A DNA stretch of 64,000 bases from Paenibacillus hexagrammi (lineage in GTDB: Bacteria; Bacillota; Bacilli; Paenibacillales; NBRC-103111), in contig NZ_CP090978.1 of NCBI RefSeq assembly GCF_021513275.1, positions 3,410,001 through 3,474,000 of the forward strand, given 5' to 3'. Under the pieces are notes generated by a model, which ran no database searches, was not told the DNA's origin, and saw nothing but the letters and a program-made list of their open reading frames with translations. This document shows, piece after piece, positions 12,109 through 21,371 of this stretch (position 1 is the first letter of the stretch; every line of letters begins with the position of its first letter). Made by a program: the position numbers and the translations under genes.

Positions 12109-13497
12109 ATGCTGTTCGTACTTATAGCTCTATGGATCATTGCTTTGCTTCTTATCATCATTGATCCCCGTTCAAGCACGATGCGCTGGATGAGCGCGGT
12201 TTCGTTTACAGGCGGAATCGGTGCGCTTGCTGCCGTCATGTCGAACGATTTCATTCCTTATATCAAGGAAATCATTCCGAACCCGGCGATTCACGATTTT
12301 TTGTTTCAAATTCAAGCAGCCAGCTCTCAGCTGTCTTACTATGGACTTCCCTACTCATTCGCGATGCTAGCGTTGGAATACAATCGTTCTTGGCCTCGCC
12401 CTCGTATTCGGAGATGGCTGCCGGCGCTGCTTTTGCTGCCGCCGATTGCCTGTGTCCTGTTCACTCCGGCCTACACGGAGGAAATTCCGATTAGCTTTCC
12501 TCTTGTAGCCACATGGGCGGTTCCTTATATTTTGCTAGCGGCCGTTCACATCATGATGAAAAGAGAGCGGCTGCCTGCCATGCAGCGCACGCATTTGTAT
12601 ACCTGTCTCACCTTGCTGCCCCCGATTGTCTGTTTTGCCGTACTGAATTATATCATGCCCAGCCTGGGCTTTTACCGGATGTGGATCTACCATCAATGGA
12701 TACTAGCCTTTGTCGTGCCATTTTTCATTTACACCTTTTTTAAATATGGATTTCTGGGCATGAGGCTGCTCATCGAGAGGCGAAAGCTGGATTCTACACT
12801 GCGCGCCATTACCTCCGGAACGGCGATCTTGAATCATGCGATTAAGAACGATGTGGGCAAAATGCGCCTTTTTCTTGATAAAATGAAGCAATATGCCGAA
12901 GAAACGAATCAGACCGAGCTGCTGGAAGATCTGCAAGTCGTGAACAGCGCAGCTATCCATATCCGGGAGATGATCAGCAGGGTGCACGAACAGACGCAGG
13001 AGCTCCCACTTCGCGAATCGGACGTTCGGCTGAGCAGCCTCTTGGAGGATGTCATCAAACCGCTCCAACCCCAGCTAGACGGTATTGCACTGCAGCTTAG
13101 CGTGCCTGATAATATCTCACTCCATATCGATCGTTTGCAGGTTACAGAAACTCTGACCAATATCATCATGAACGCGATAGAAGCCATGCCCTCAGGAGGC
13201 AGCCTGCAGATCCGTACCTTTATGACCAAAAAGCATGTTGTTTTGGAGATTAGGGACAGCGGAGCAGGCATTGAAAAAGGTGCGCTTCCGCTCGTATTAG
13301 AACCATTTTATACGACGAAAAGCGGCAGTCATAATAATTTTGGTCTAGGTCTAGCCTACTGCTACAGTGTAATGAAAAAACACGGCGGATCTTTGGAAAT
13401 CAACAGCGAGCCCGGAAAAGGCACCAGTGTATTTCTGTCTTTTCCAGCTAAAGCACTTACGAAAGCGTCAAAGGAGGTACTCCATGAACAAGATTAA
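12109..13497 (+). CDS. sensor histidine kinase with multi-pass N-terminus
   Basis: A 462-residue kinase. Residues 1-225 form about seven membrane segments without a large extracellular domain, suggesting a membrane or lipid-phase signal. The phosphoacceptor region holds His243 in ILNHAIKND. The ATPase domain shows the N box (TNIIMNAIEAMPSGG), the G1 box (IRDSGAGI), the F box (LEPFYTTK) and the G2 box (NFGLGLAYC). GGAGG lies upstream of ATG 12109. The partner response regulator overlaps its last 14 bases, so the two are translated together. Confidence 0.93.
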   Translation: MLFVLIALWIIALLLIIIDPRSSTMRWMSAVSFTGGIGALAAVMSNDFIPYIKEIIPNPAIHDFLFQIQAASSQLSYYGLPYSFAMLALEYNRSWPRPRIRRWLPALLLLPPIACVLFTPAYTEEIPISFPLVATWAVPYILLAAVHIMMKRERLPAMQRTHLYTCLTLLPPIVCFAVLNYIMPSLGFYRMWIYHQWILAFVVPFFIYTFFKYGFLGMRLLIERRKLDSTLRAITSGTAILNHAIKNDVGKMRLFLDKMKQYAEETNQTELLEDLQVVNSAAIHIREMISRVHEQTQELPLRESDVRLSSLLEDVIKPLQPQLDGIALQLSVPDNISLHIDRLQVTETLTNIIMNAIEAMPSGGSLQIRTFMTKKHVVLEIRDSGAGIEKGALPLVLEPFYTTKSGSHNNFGLGLAYCYSVMKKHGGSLEINSEPGKGTSVFLSFPAKALTKASKEVLHEQD

Positions 13498-14158
13498 GGT
13501 CGTGATCGTCGAGGATGACCGCGATTGGCTAAGAGGTCTGATTTCATATGTAAACCGCGAACCGGATCTGGAGGTAATTGCGACTGCTTCCACTCCTGCT
13601 GAGGCACAATCGCTTTTTACAGGTTCCTGCACTCCTGCAGATGTTGTATTAATGGACATTATGCTCCAAGATGAACCGGCAGGGATTGGATTGGCTGAGC
13701 TAGCTTTAACTGCGTGGGGCGTAAAGGTCATCATGCTGACTTCGATGGAAGAGAAGGATCTGATCTTCCGCTCGTTCCAAGCCGGGGCCATCGATTATCA
13801 AATTAAAGCGAATTTCGAAGAAATCCCTGGTGTCATCCGAGCCGCTCATCTACGGCAATCTACCATTAACGCTGCGGTGGCAGAGCAGATGAGAGAAGAA
13901 TTTCGCCGCTTGAAGAAGCTTGAACAGGAATTTAAGGTCAAAGAAATGAAGGATCTGATCACACCGACAGAGCTTCAAGTGCTTGAAATGATCGATCAGG
14001 GACATACGCAGACCGAGATCGCGAACCGCTTTGTCATCTCCCTGCGCACGGTGAAGATCCACGTCGGCCATATTCTAAAAAAGTTGGGCAGCTCCAGCAG
14101 CAAAGAGGCCGCGCAAAAAGTGCGCGACCTCGGATTGTTTGACAAGAAGCCGGACTGA
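13484..14158 (+). CDS. NarL/LuxR-type response regulator
   Basis: A 224-residue regulator. The receiver domain has the acidic pair DD11-12 and phosphoacceptor Asp58 in VVLMDIML. It is joined by a charged helical linker to a LuxR-type HTH (LITPTELQVLEMIDQG, then SLRTVKIHVGHILKKLG). AAAGGAGG precedes ATG 13484, which overlaps the kinase gene by 14 bases, so this is the cognate output of that kinase. The receiver has MLTSMEEKD, as in other NarL receivers. Targets are unknown; the divergent CPBP protease and the nearby YitT gene are the obvious candidates by position. Confidence 0.94.
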   Translation: MNKIKVVIVEDDRDWLRGLISYVNREPDLEVIATASTPAEAQSLFTGSCTPADVVLMDIMLQDEPAGIGLAELALTAWGVKVIMLTSMEEKDLIFRSFQAGAIDYQIKANFEEIPGVIRAAHLRQSTINAAVAEQMREEFRRLKKLEQEFKVKEMKDLITPTELQVLEMIDQGHTQTEIANRFVISLRTVKIHVGHILKKLGSSSSKEAAQKVRDLGLFDKKPD

Positions 14159-14175
14159 CCGGCTTCCCCTTTTTT
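14146..14175 (+). terminator. terminator after response regulator
   Basis: GAAGCCGG pairs perfectly with CCGGCTTC around a 5-nt loop that contains the TGA stop, followed by C4T6. The end of the convergent yitT-like gene overlaps the T tract. Confidence 0.9.
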
Positions 14176-15114
14176 AATGGATATCCTTCTTCTTAAACCT
14201 GCCGCCCTTGACATCGTGAATGTTGCCGACAGCGAGAAATGCGCTAGGATCCAGCTCCTCCACGATGGACTTCAGCTTGGCTTCCTCCAGACGGGTAATG
14301 ACGCAAAAAATAACCTTCTTCGTATCACCGGAGAAGCCCCCTCCCCTTCCAGGTAAGTAACTCCCCGGCCTAAACGATCGACCAGCGCTTTGCCGATGTC
14401 CCTGTAACGGTCACTGATAATCCAAACCGATTTGGATTCGTCAAAGCCTTCAATGGTCACATCAATCATTTTGTAGGCGATATAATAAGCAATCAAGGAA
14501 TACATCGCCCGGTCCCAGCCAAATACAAACCCTGCGCTGCCGAGAATAAATACGTTGATGAACATGACTATTTCACCAACAGAGAACGGAAGCTTTTTGG
14601 TAACGAGAATAGCTACAATTTCAGAACCGTCAAGCGACCCCCCGAACCGAATCACCATTCCGACGCCGATTCCCAGAATAATTCCACCAAATACCGTCGC
14701 TAGTAGAGGATCAATCGTAAGCGGATCTACTGGGTGCAGCAGCGCTGTACCCAAGGACATCACAAGAATAGCAAATAGTGTTGATAAGGCAAAGGTCTTG
14801 CCGATCATTTTATAGCCCAAATAAATAAAGGGCAAGTTGAGAATGGTCAAAAATACACCGACAGGCGTGTTAAATAAGTAAGAAAAAATGATAGAAATCC
14901 CTGTAATTCCCCCATCAATAATTTTATTGGGAACCAGGAAAATTTCTAAACCTACGGACATCAGTGCTGCGCCTAGGAAAAGAAAGACGACTCTTCTGAT
15001 AAAAGCCAACTTCGTCATTTTCTTATGCTGAAGCGGTAGCGGGTTCATCCTTTCTTTTGCATCTTCACCTGTTGATTGGCCAGAATGATCTCCTCCTTCT
15101 CTATATCTCTTCAC
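14174..15114 (-). CDS. YitT-family membrane protein, one frameshift
   Basis: A five- or six-segment membrane protein (DUF161 core: ALMSVGLEIFLVPNKI, DGGITGISI, GSLDGSEIVAILVTKK) with a soluble C-terminal DUF2179 domain (YLEGEGGFSGDTKKVIFCV to the end). The frame breaks in the G run at 14341-14337 (five instead of six). After correction the reading continues through ITRLEEAKLKSIVEELDP to a stop at 14174, giving about 313 residues, normal for the family. GTG 15114 is preferred because GGGGGAG lies four bases upstream. The function of YitT proteins is not established; a small-solute transporter is often supposed. Confidence 0.87.
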
Positions 15115-15181
15115 ACTTTTCTCCCCCTAGCCTCGATTCTCCTGCAAACCATACAAAATTCATCGGTTTTAAAAGCATTCA

Positions 15182-15211
15182 GCATAAATTTCCTCAGATG
15201 GCGGCACGCTA
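15182..15211 (+). promoter_or_regulatory. possible sigma-G-like promoter of gerABC-like operon
   Basis: GCATA at 15182-15186 and CACGCTA at 15205-15211 are separated by 18 bp. This resembles forespore sigma-G promoters (gnATA and cAtnnTA) with one mismatch, as expected for germinant receptor operons. It is a weak, by-eye assignment. Confidence 0.3.
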
Positions 15212-15236
15212 ATCGATAGGGGGATGGTGAATAGTC

Positions 15237-16721
15237 ATGAAATCCTTGCTTCAATATTATGAAGAGCTTGCTGAATTTATGGGAAATCCTGTTGATTTGC
15301 AGGTTCACTATGTAGCTCACACGGATGTCGATAATCCTGAGGCCTTACTTGTATTCCTGGAGACGATTACCGATGGAAACTTGATACATAATCGACTGCT
15401 CGTGCCTTTGTTGGAATCATCCAACCGGATTCACGACAAGGATACGCCTTTTTTAAAACGGCCAAGCGTTGAAAGCCTCTGGTCACTAGGATCATTGATA
15501 CGCATAAGCTTTGAATCAATCACGCAAAATCTGTTTGAAGGCAAGTGTGTTGTCCTATACCAGGGCTGTTCTAGAGGATTAGCGGTGGAGGCATGCGACT
15601 GGCATAACCGTTCCGTTACCCAGCCAGAACGGGAAAGCTCTCTCATCGGTCCTAAAGATTCGTTTATCGAGGATATTGGTGTCAATGTTTCGATGATTCG
15701 CCGCCGAATCCGGCACCATACGCTGCGATTTGAAGAATACACCTTGGGCACAACGTCCAGAACGAAAGTCATGATCGGTTATATGGACGGTTTGGTGAAC
15801 CGAAAGGCTTTGGATATGTTTAAACAACGATTAAAGGGTATACATATCGATATGCTGCTGGAATCCTCCCAAATCGGGGCTCTAACATCAGGTCAACGCT
15901 TCTCTCCGTTTCCCATGTATCAGCTTACGGAACGCCCTGACAAGGCAACATCAGCAATTGCAGAAGGGCGCTTTATCGTGATGACGGACACAACGCCAAC
16001 CTGTCTAATCCTGCCGGTGACGATGACTTGTTTGTTTGAAGCATCTGATGATTATTATTTCCCCAGTATATCCGGCTCCTTTCTTCGATTCACTCGAATG
16101 ATTGGGCTCGCCATCACTTTATATTTGCCGGCTCTATACATTGCGGTTACGGCTGTAAATCAGGACATGTTTCGCATTCAATTCATGCTGGCGGTTGCTT
16201 CGAGCCGGGAAGGCGTACCATATCCCGCGTACATAGAAGTCATTATTATGCTGCTGCTCATTGAACTCATTAATGAAGCTACTGTCCGATTACCCAAAAC
16301 CATCGGGGGTACCGCCACCATTGTCGGAGGCTTGATCATAGGTACTGCCGCGGCGCAATCCCATCTCATTAGCTATATCATGATCGTCATCACGGCAACT
16401 ACCGCGATCGGCAGTTATACGATGCCTAATTATATGGTGGGCCTTGCCTGGCGGCTCTGCTGCTTTTTCCTCGTCCTGCTCTCTATTCCATGGGGGTTGT
16501 ACGGCATCGTAGTAGGCAGCGCCATGATTGGCTTGTATTTAAGCCACATCGATTGTCTAGGGGTACCTTACGCAGCTCCGTTCGTTACGTTTCATTATAA
16601 GGACATTTTTCGTGATGCGCTCTTTCGGGCTCCCTTGTCCTTAGTAAAAAAGCGGCCCTCAACTTACAGCAAGGAGGCGAAAGGGACGACACGCAATTCA
16701 AGTGAAGGTGGGGAATGGTAG
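15237..16721 (+). CDS. GerA-type spore germination protein (A subunit)
   Basis: A 494-residue A subunit of a GerA-family germinant receptor in the spore inner membrane. The soluble N-terminal domain (about 1-250) contains VLYQGCSRGLAVE, SLIGPKDSFIEDIGVNVSMIRRRI and LTERPDKATSAIAEGRF. It is followed by five or six membrane segments including the conserved ASSREGVPYPAYIEVIIM and ELINEATVRLP. The C-terminal cytoplasmic tail is basic. It is the first gene of a three-gene operon, and the next start overlaps its stop. Such receptors detect amino acids, sugars or nucleosides in Bacillales; the ligand here is unknown. Confidence 0.95.
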   Translation: MKSLLQYYEELAEFMGNPVDLQVHYVAHTDVDNPEALLVFLETITDGNLIHNRLLVPLLESSNRIHDKDTPFLKRPSVESLWSLGSLIRISFESITQNLFEGKCVVLYQGCSRGLAVEACDWHNRSVTQPERESSLIGPKDSFIEDIGVNVSMIRRRIRHHTLRFEEYTLGTTSRTKVMIGYMDGLVNRKALDMFKQRLKGIHIDMLLESSQIGALTSGQRFSPFPMYQLTERPDKATSAIAEGRFIVMTDTTPTCLILPVTMTCLFEASDDYYFPSISGSFLRFTRMIGLAITLYLPALYIAVTAVNQDMFRIQFMLAVASSREGVPYPAYIEVIIMLLLIELINEATVRLPKTIGGTATIVGGLIIGTAAAQSHLISYIMIVITATTAIGSYTMPNYMVGLAWRLCCFFLVLLSIPWGLYGIVVGSAMIGLYLSHIDCLGVPYAAPFVTFHYKDIFRDALFRAPLSLVKKRPSTYSKEAKGTTRNSSEGGEW

Positions 16722-17797
16722 CCATGAAATGGCTCAAAGAGGAAAGCATCTATTACCCTTTTTTGCTCTTTGTCGTCATGCTCGGACTATCGGTAACTCG
16801 TGCACCGTCATTAGTCATCCTAGGGATCGGTAGGAATAGTATCTGGATCTTCATTCCTTGTCTGCTGAGCGTCTGGCTTGGTATATGGATGCATCAGGTG
16901 ATCGCCCGCAGCGGCAGTGTGTCGCTAATCGATGCTTCTCATCAAGTCGGCGGTGTGTTCCTCTCTAGGTCTTTGTATGCTTGCTTTGCTGTATTGTTCA
17001 CGGGCGGGACGGTGTATTTTACTTATCTTTCCGGGGACTTCCTATCCAAAACGCTCTTATTTGGCAATTTACGTGCGTACGTCTTGCTCGAAACCGTATT
17101 GGCTACTGGCATCGCGTTATTACCTTTAAAAACACACGCTCGTTATGCCCACATCATGATGATTTTCGTTGTACCTTTCTTTCTGTTCATTTCGCTGGCA
17201 CCGCTTTTGCATCTGAGATGGAATTGGGTTACACCTCTGTTTACCAGGCAAGAATGGAATAGCCCGATCCACGCTTTTACGAGCGCTATGCTTGTTTATT
17301 TACCGCTTGCCGCCATTTCGCTGATTCACGACAAAAGACGAACGATACATGGTCTTTCATTGGGCATCCTTTCCCTGATTATTGCCATCATCACGACCTA
17401 TTTCATGATTATTGGCATTGCTACCTTCGGGATTAAACGGGCCGGTGAAATCATTTATTTGACCTACAGTGTAGTAAATACAGCCCGTATTGAAAATTTT
17501 GTGTTGGAGCGGATTGTGTTCATCTGGATCTTGTATTGGAAATACATGCAGTTTATTGGATCAGCCTTCCTGCTGCGCTGCGCTTCAAGAGCCGTTGCGG
17601 GGGTTATCGGCGTACGAATTAACGCCTTTATCATCATTCCTATGGGCCTTCTTATTGCCATCGTCGAATGGGTTTCAGCTTCTCCTTTTCTCGCAAAGTC
17701 ACTATCCGTCCCGTTAGGATTCATGACATTCGGATTCCTGGCGATTCTGCCTGTATGTGTTGTACTCGGAATGAAAATACGGAGGAAGCTGCCATGA
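16715..17797 (+). CDS. GerB-type spore permease subunit
   Basis: A 360-residue, ten-segment membrane protein of the APC-superfamily spore permease group, the B subunit of GerA-type receptors. It starts with the usual cytoplasmic stub and a TRAPSLVI segment in the first helix region. ATG 16715 overlaps the end of the A subunit gene; ATG 16724, with AAGGTGGGG upstream, is an alternative start. The stop overlaps the next gene by four bases (ATGA). B subunits are thought to bind the germinant. Confidence 0.93.
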   Translation: MVAMKWLKEESIYYPFLLFVVMLGLSVTRAPSLVILGIGRNSIWIFIPCLLSVWLGIWMHQVIARSGSVSLIDASHQVGGVFLSRSLYACFAVLFTGGTVYFTYLSGDFLSKTLLFGNLRAYVLLETVLATGIALLPLKTHARYAHIMMIFVVPFFLFISLAPLLHLRWNWVTPLFTRQEWNSPIHAFTSAMLVYLPLAAISLIHDKRRTIHGLSLGILSLIIAIITTYFMIIGIATFGIKRAGEIIYLTYSVVNTARIENFVLERIVFIWILYWKYMQFIGSAFLLRCASRAVAGVIGVRINAFIIIPMGLLIAIVEWVSASPFLAKSLSVPLGFMTFGFLAILPVCVVLGMKIRRKLP

Positions 17798-18912
17798 CAC
17801 TGAAAAGCATAAGCCGGCGAATGTTACTGTCCCTATCTCTCCTTCCTCTGCTTATTTGCGGATGTACGGACGTCAAACAGATTAATCGTATTACCTTTGT
17901 GACGGCTCTTGGTGTGGAAAAGTCGGAGGTTGGGGTGAAGGTGCATGCTGTCTTGGCTATTCCCAACCGCTTTTCCGCTTTGTCCCCGGGCGGCACAGGA
18001 GGCAATCAAAAGTCCCCCAATTACATCCTTACTGAAGAAGGCAGGGACGTCTCAGAAGCATTATTTAAAATGAAGCGTGATAATTCCCGAGACATTCAGT
18101 TTGGGCACAATAAAATCATTCTGTTTTCCGAAGAGATTGCGAAGGACGGGCTTGATCCTTATTTGGACCTATTTATGAGGAGAAGTGAGTTTCAACCCAT
18201 TGCTTGGATTGCATTGACCAAGGATTCACCTAGAGATGTTCTGGAGACCGTTCCTCAGATTCCTGATTCCACAGCTGATTTGTTTATCGATGTATTCTCA
18301 CAAGCAGGTACGGAAACGGCGGAAATATTACCGATTTATCTCTATGAATTTTATTCGCTTAGTGTTGAGCCGGGCCAAACTCCCTTCGCCATGTATGTGC
18401 AAAACCTTCAAGGCGGCAATCACATAGAAATAGGACAGCTCGGAGTCTTTCGAGGCGACAAATTGGTAGGAAGCATTACATCTGAGGAAACCATGTACTT
18501 ACAAATGCTGCAAAATAACCCTTTGCACAATACGATCATTGATGTTCCCGACGCTACGGCTATGGCATTAAACTACAAAACTACCATTCATGCAACAAAT
18601 CAAGGTATTAACATTAGCCTTCATATGGATTTGGACATCGATGAGCTTCACGGCCAACACATATCGACTCCTACTGAAGTGTCCAGCCTGGAGCGGGAAA
18701 TCACCGAAGAACTGGAGCAAAACGTAAGCCGCTTAGTAAAAAAGCTGCAAGCCATGCATGCAGATCCTGCAGGTATCGGCAATGAATACCGTAAGCATCT
18801 ATCAGGCGTGCTCCTAGACTACGAAGCATGGAACCAGGATATCTTTCCAGAGATTCCCGTTACCGTTACGGCACGCACAAAAATTGTTAGACGGGGTACC
18901 ATCGAATATTAG
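17794..18912 (+). CDS. GerC-type germination lipoprotein
   Basis: A 372-residue lipoprotein C subunit. The signal peptide ends in a lipobox (LLICGC). Conserved GerC elements include the INRITFVTALGVEK opening, the GRDVSEALFKMKRDNSRDIQFGH segment and a C-terminal Ger(x)C domain with repeated helices. It overlaps the permease gene by ATGA, so the three subunits are translationally coupled. The TAG stop abuts an inverted repeat at 18914, the left arm of a hairpin that includes the next gene's ribosome binding site. Confidence 0.94.
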   Translation: MTLKSISRRMLLSLSLLPLLICGCTDVKQINRITFVTALGVEKSEVGVKVHAVLAIPNRFSALSPGGTGGNQKSPNYILTEEGRDVSEALFKMKRDNSRDIQFGHNKIILFSEEIAKDGLDPYLDLFMRRSEFQPIAWIALTKDSPRDVLETVPQIPDSTADLFIDVFSQAGTETAEILPIYLYEFYSLSVEPGQTPFAMYVQNLQGGNHIEIGQLGVFRGDKLVGSITSEETMYLQMLQNNPLHNTIIDVPDATAMALNYKTTIHATNQGINISLHMDLDIDELHGQHISTPTEVSSLEREITEELEQNVSRLVKKLQAMHADPAGIGNEYRKHLSGVLLDYEAWNQDIFPEIPVTVTARTKIVRRGTIEY

Positions 18913-18913
18913 A

Positions 18914-18976
18914 TTCTCCCATGTTATAATGTCCTATGACATTTACAAAATGTTTATACTACGAAACATGGGAGAA
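18914..18976 (+). promoter_or_regulatory. inverted repeat sequestering a ribosome binding site, with internal promoter
   Basis: TTCTCCCATGTT (18914-18925) and AACATGGGAGAA (18965-18976) are perfect complements separated by 39 nt. The right arm contains the GGGAG ribosome binding site of the gene starting at 18981. An extended -10 element TGTTATAAT (18922-18930) overlaps the left arm. Transcription from it would begin near 18937, inside the loop, and would lack the left arm. No good -35 is visible at the proper spacing, which fits an extended -10 promoter. RNA reading through from gerABC would fold and mask the site. Confidence 0.65.
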
Positions 18977-18980
18977 ATCG

Positions 18981-21096
18981 ATGCGCACACTATTACTGAA
19001 CATTTGGAAATCAGTCAAAGCGAGGCTTCCGCTGATTCTTGCGGCACTCGTTCCTGTACTGATTATGGAAGTGTTGAGCCGGGGCCATTACGGAGAAATG
19101 GTCTCATGGAGCGCTGGGCATATCCCGGCACTCTTATTCAACATGATGATTGTAACAGCCTGCCTGTTGCTGGCCTTTGCCGCCATTGGCAGAGCTCGAA
19201 TTGCTTATTGGGTAATTAGTGCCCTTCTATTGATCTTATCACTTGTTAGCGGGGTTAAATTGAAACTGCTCGGAGTTCCGCTGCTTCCGTGGGATTTCGT
19301 GTTGGCTGGCGAGACCTCAGACATGGTCCAATATGTGACAAATATATTGACCTACCGCGTCTTGATCGGCCTCTTGATCTTTGCAGTTGCCAGCTATTTT
19401 CTTTTATACCGTACTAGCTTATATACCAAGAAAGCTTCTGCCAAAGAAAGAATCGTGCTGGCCGTTATATCACTACTCATGATCACCGCCATTTATAAAG
19501 ACGGACCGCTACCTGTTGAAAAATGGCTGGGCATCCACGCCGAACCTTGGAATCAAGCGGAGAATGCCAAAAACAACGGTTTTGCATTCTCTACGGTCCT
19601 CAATACCAAGATGATGTTCAATAAAGACCGGGAAGGCTATGACGATCAGGCGATCGCGGCTATTGTCAGCCAAACGCCTAAGCCTGTGAAGGCCGGGGAT
19701 ACTCCTCAAAAAGATGTTAAACCGAACGTTATCGTCGTACTTAGCGAGTCGTTCTGGGACCCGACCATCATTCCTGGCGTAGAGTTCAGCAGAGATCCGA
19801 TTCCCTTCTTCCACAAGCTTCAAAAGGAAAATACGAGCGGCTGGATGCTGTCGCCGCAGTATGGCGGAGGTACCGCCAATGTAGAGTTCGAGGTATTGAC
19901 AGGCAACTCTATGCGTTTCCTGCCTCAAGGCTCTATTGCATACAACCAATATATTACGAATGAGGTAGATTCACTGGCCAGTATTTATGCACGCCAGGGC
20001 TACACCTCTACAGCAATTAGTCCTTTTTACAGCTGGTATTTTAATAGTGATAAGGTTTATAAGGATTTTGGATTCTCGAAATATATTCCTATCGAATATT
20101 TTAAACCTAACTACTCTGGCCCTTATATCGCGGACAGTGAGGTTGCCGATAATATCATTCATACCACCTCGTTAAGCGATGGACCGGATTTTGTATTTGC
20201 CAATACGATGGAAAACCATTTTCATTATTATCCAGGAAAATTCCCCAAAAAACACGATTGATGTAACCGGGGATATGGCTCCTTCTTCTCAAGGCATGCT
20301 TGAAACCCTTGCTCAGGGAGAAAGCGGCGCAGACAACATGTTAAAAACGCTGGTCGAGCATTACCAGAATAGCGGCGAGCCAACCATTATCGCATTCTGG
20401 GGGGATCATCTTCCCGCTCTCGGCGATGACTACGCAACTTATATTGATACCAAATATATCAGCGGCAAAGACGACCCTGACTTCTTGAAAAAGATGTACA
20501 GCGTGCCGTTAGTTGTGTGGAACAATTTCGACACCGAGCACAAAGATAATTTGAATATCAGCCCTTCGTTCCTAGGACCTTATTTGATTAACTTGTCCGG
20601 GCAGCAAGGAAATTATTATATGGACTATTTGGATGAATTGTCGAAGAAGATTCCCATTATTCCACCGAAAGACCATTATGCCGAAATGAATATCAATGAA
20701 GCGGACTTGAAGGACTACGACACCCTACAGTACGACATTTTATTCGGGGATCGTCATGCCTATAAAGACTACACGAAGCCGATCATCGATCCAAATTATC
20801 ATCTTGGCTATGGCCCAATCACCATTGATAAGGCAGAAACCGATACGCAGGATCTATCTGGTCTTTCATCAGTTACTATTACACTATCAGGCAGCAACTT
20901 CCCGCCACTGGGATACGTAACGCTTAACGGCAAACCGCTGAAGACCGAATGGAGAGACGAACATAGTCTCGCTGCTACAGTGGAAGGCGACCTGTTGAAG
21001 CCAGGCATGTGGGACGTACAGATTAATGTGAAAAATTCAAAGGACACCGTCATCGACCATTCCAATTCTTGGCCGATCGAAATGGGCGGACGCTAA
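18981..21096 (+). CDS. LTA-synthase-family sulfatase, one frameshift
   Basis: Paralogue of the gene at 7340, with the same plan: five membrane segments, then an extracellular sulfatase-fold domain (NVIVVLSESFWDPT, GGGTANVEFEVLTGNSMRF, FWGDHLPALGDDY), then a beta-rich C-terminal domain (SVTITLSGSNFP, VTLNGKPL). The frame breaks in the A run at 20247-20252 (six instead of five). Restoring it joins KFPKN to TIDVTGDMAP, giving about 704 residues. ATG 18981 has GGGAG six bases upstream, inside the inverted repeat described separately. It probably transfers phosphoglycerol or a related group at the outer membrane face; the precise product is unknown. It ends in a strong terminator. Confidence 0.9.
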
Positions 21097-21101
21097 ACGC
21101 C

Positions 21102-21142
21102 AAAAATCCCTTGCCCAATCATTATGGGCAAGGGATTTTTTT
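21102..21142 (+). terminator. terminator after second sulfatase gene
   Basis: AAAAATCCCTTGCCC pairs with GGGCAAGGGATTTTT around a 9-nt loop, followed by further Ts. It is nearly the same hairpin as at 21318-21356. Confidence 0.93.
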
Positions 21143-21191
21143 AGCGATAAAGTAGGGTTCATTAAGAGCTACCGTAGCTTTTCTCCGATCG

Positions 21192-21305
21192 CTGTTGACA
21201 TTTTGTTATTTCATTGGAATAAAAGCCTTATAAGGTGATAACAAACTGTCAAAGGCGACCACTACGCTTCTCCGAAAACTACGGACCTCTCCATTTCCCC
21301 TTCAT
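21192..21305. repeat. dispersed intergenic repeat, copy A
   Basis: A stretch of about 114 bp that is clearly similar to 29265-29373. Shared blocks include CTGTTGACAT, GTTATT, AATAAA, AACAAACTGTC, AAGGC, CTACG and CTCCGAAAACTA, in the same order and spacing with one net gap. Copy A also carries an internal inverted repeat: CCGTAGCTTTTC upstream against GAAAACTACGG, and TTGACATTTTGTTAT against ATAACAAACTGTCAA. It lies between two near-identical terminators in a convergent gap. No coding potential is seen. Confidence 0.75.
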
Positions 21306-21317
21306 CGTCTGACCCCC

Positions 21318-21356
21318 AAAAAATCCCTTGCCCAATCGGATGGGCAAGGGATTTTT
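21318..21356 (-). terminator. terminator after oxidoreductase gene (bidirectional hairpin)
   Basis: AAAAATCCCTTGCCC pairs with GGGCAAGGGATTTTT around AATCGGAT. On the minus strand it follows the dehydrogenase stop at 21372 and ends in T6. The arms duplicate those at 21102-21142. Confidence 0.88.
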
Positions 21357-21371
21357 GGCGTTCTAAAAGAT

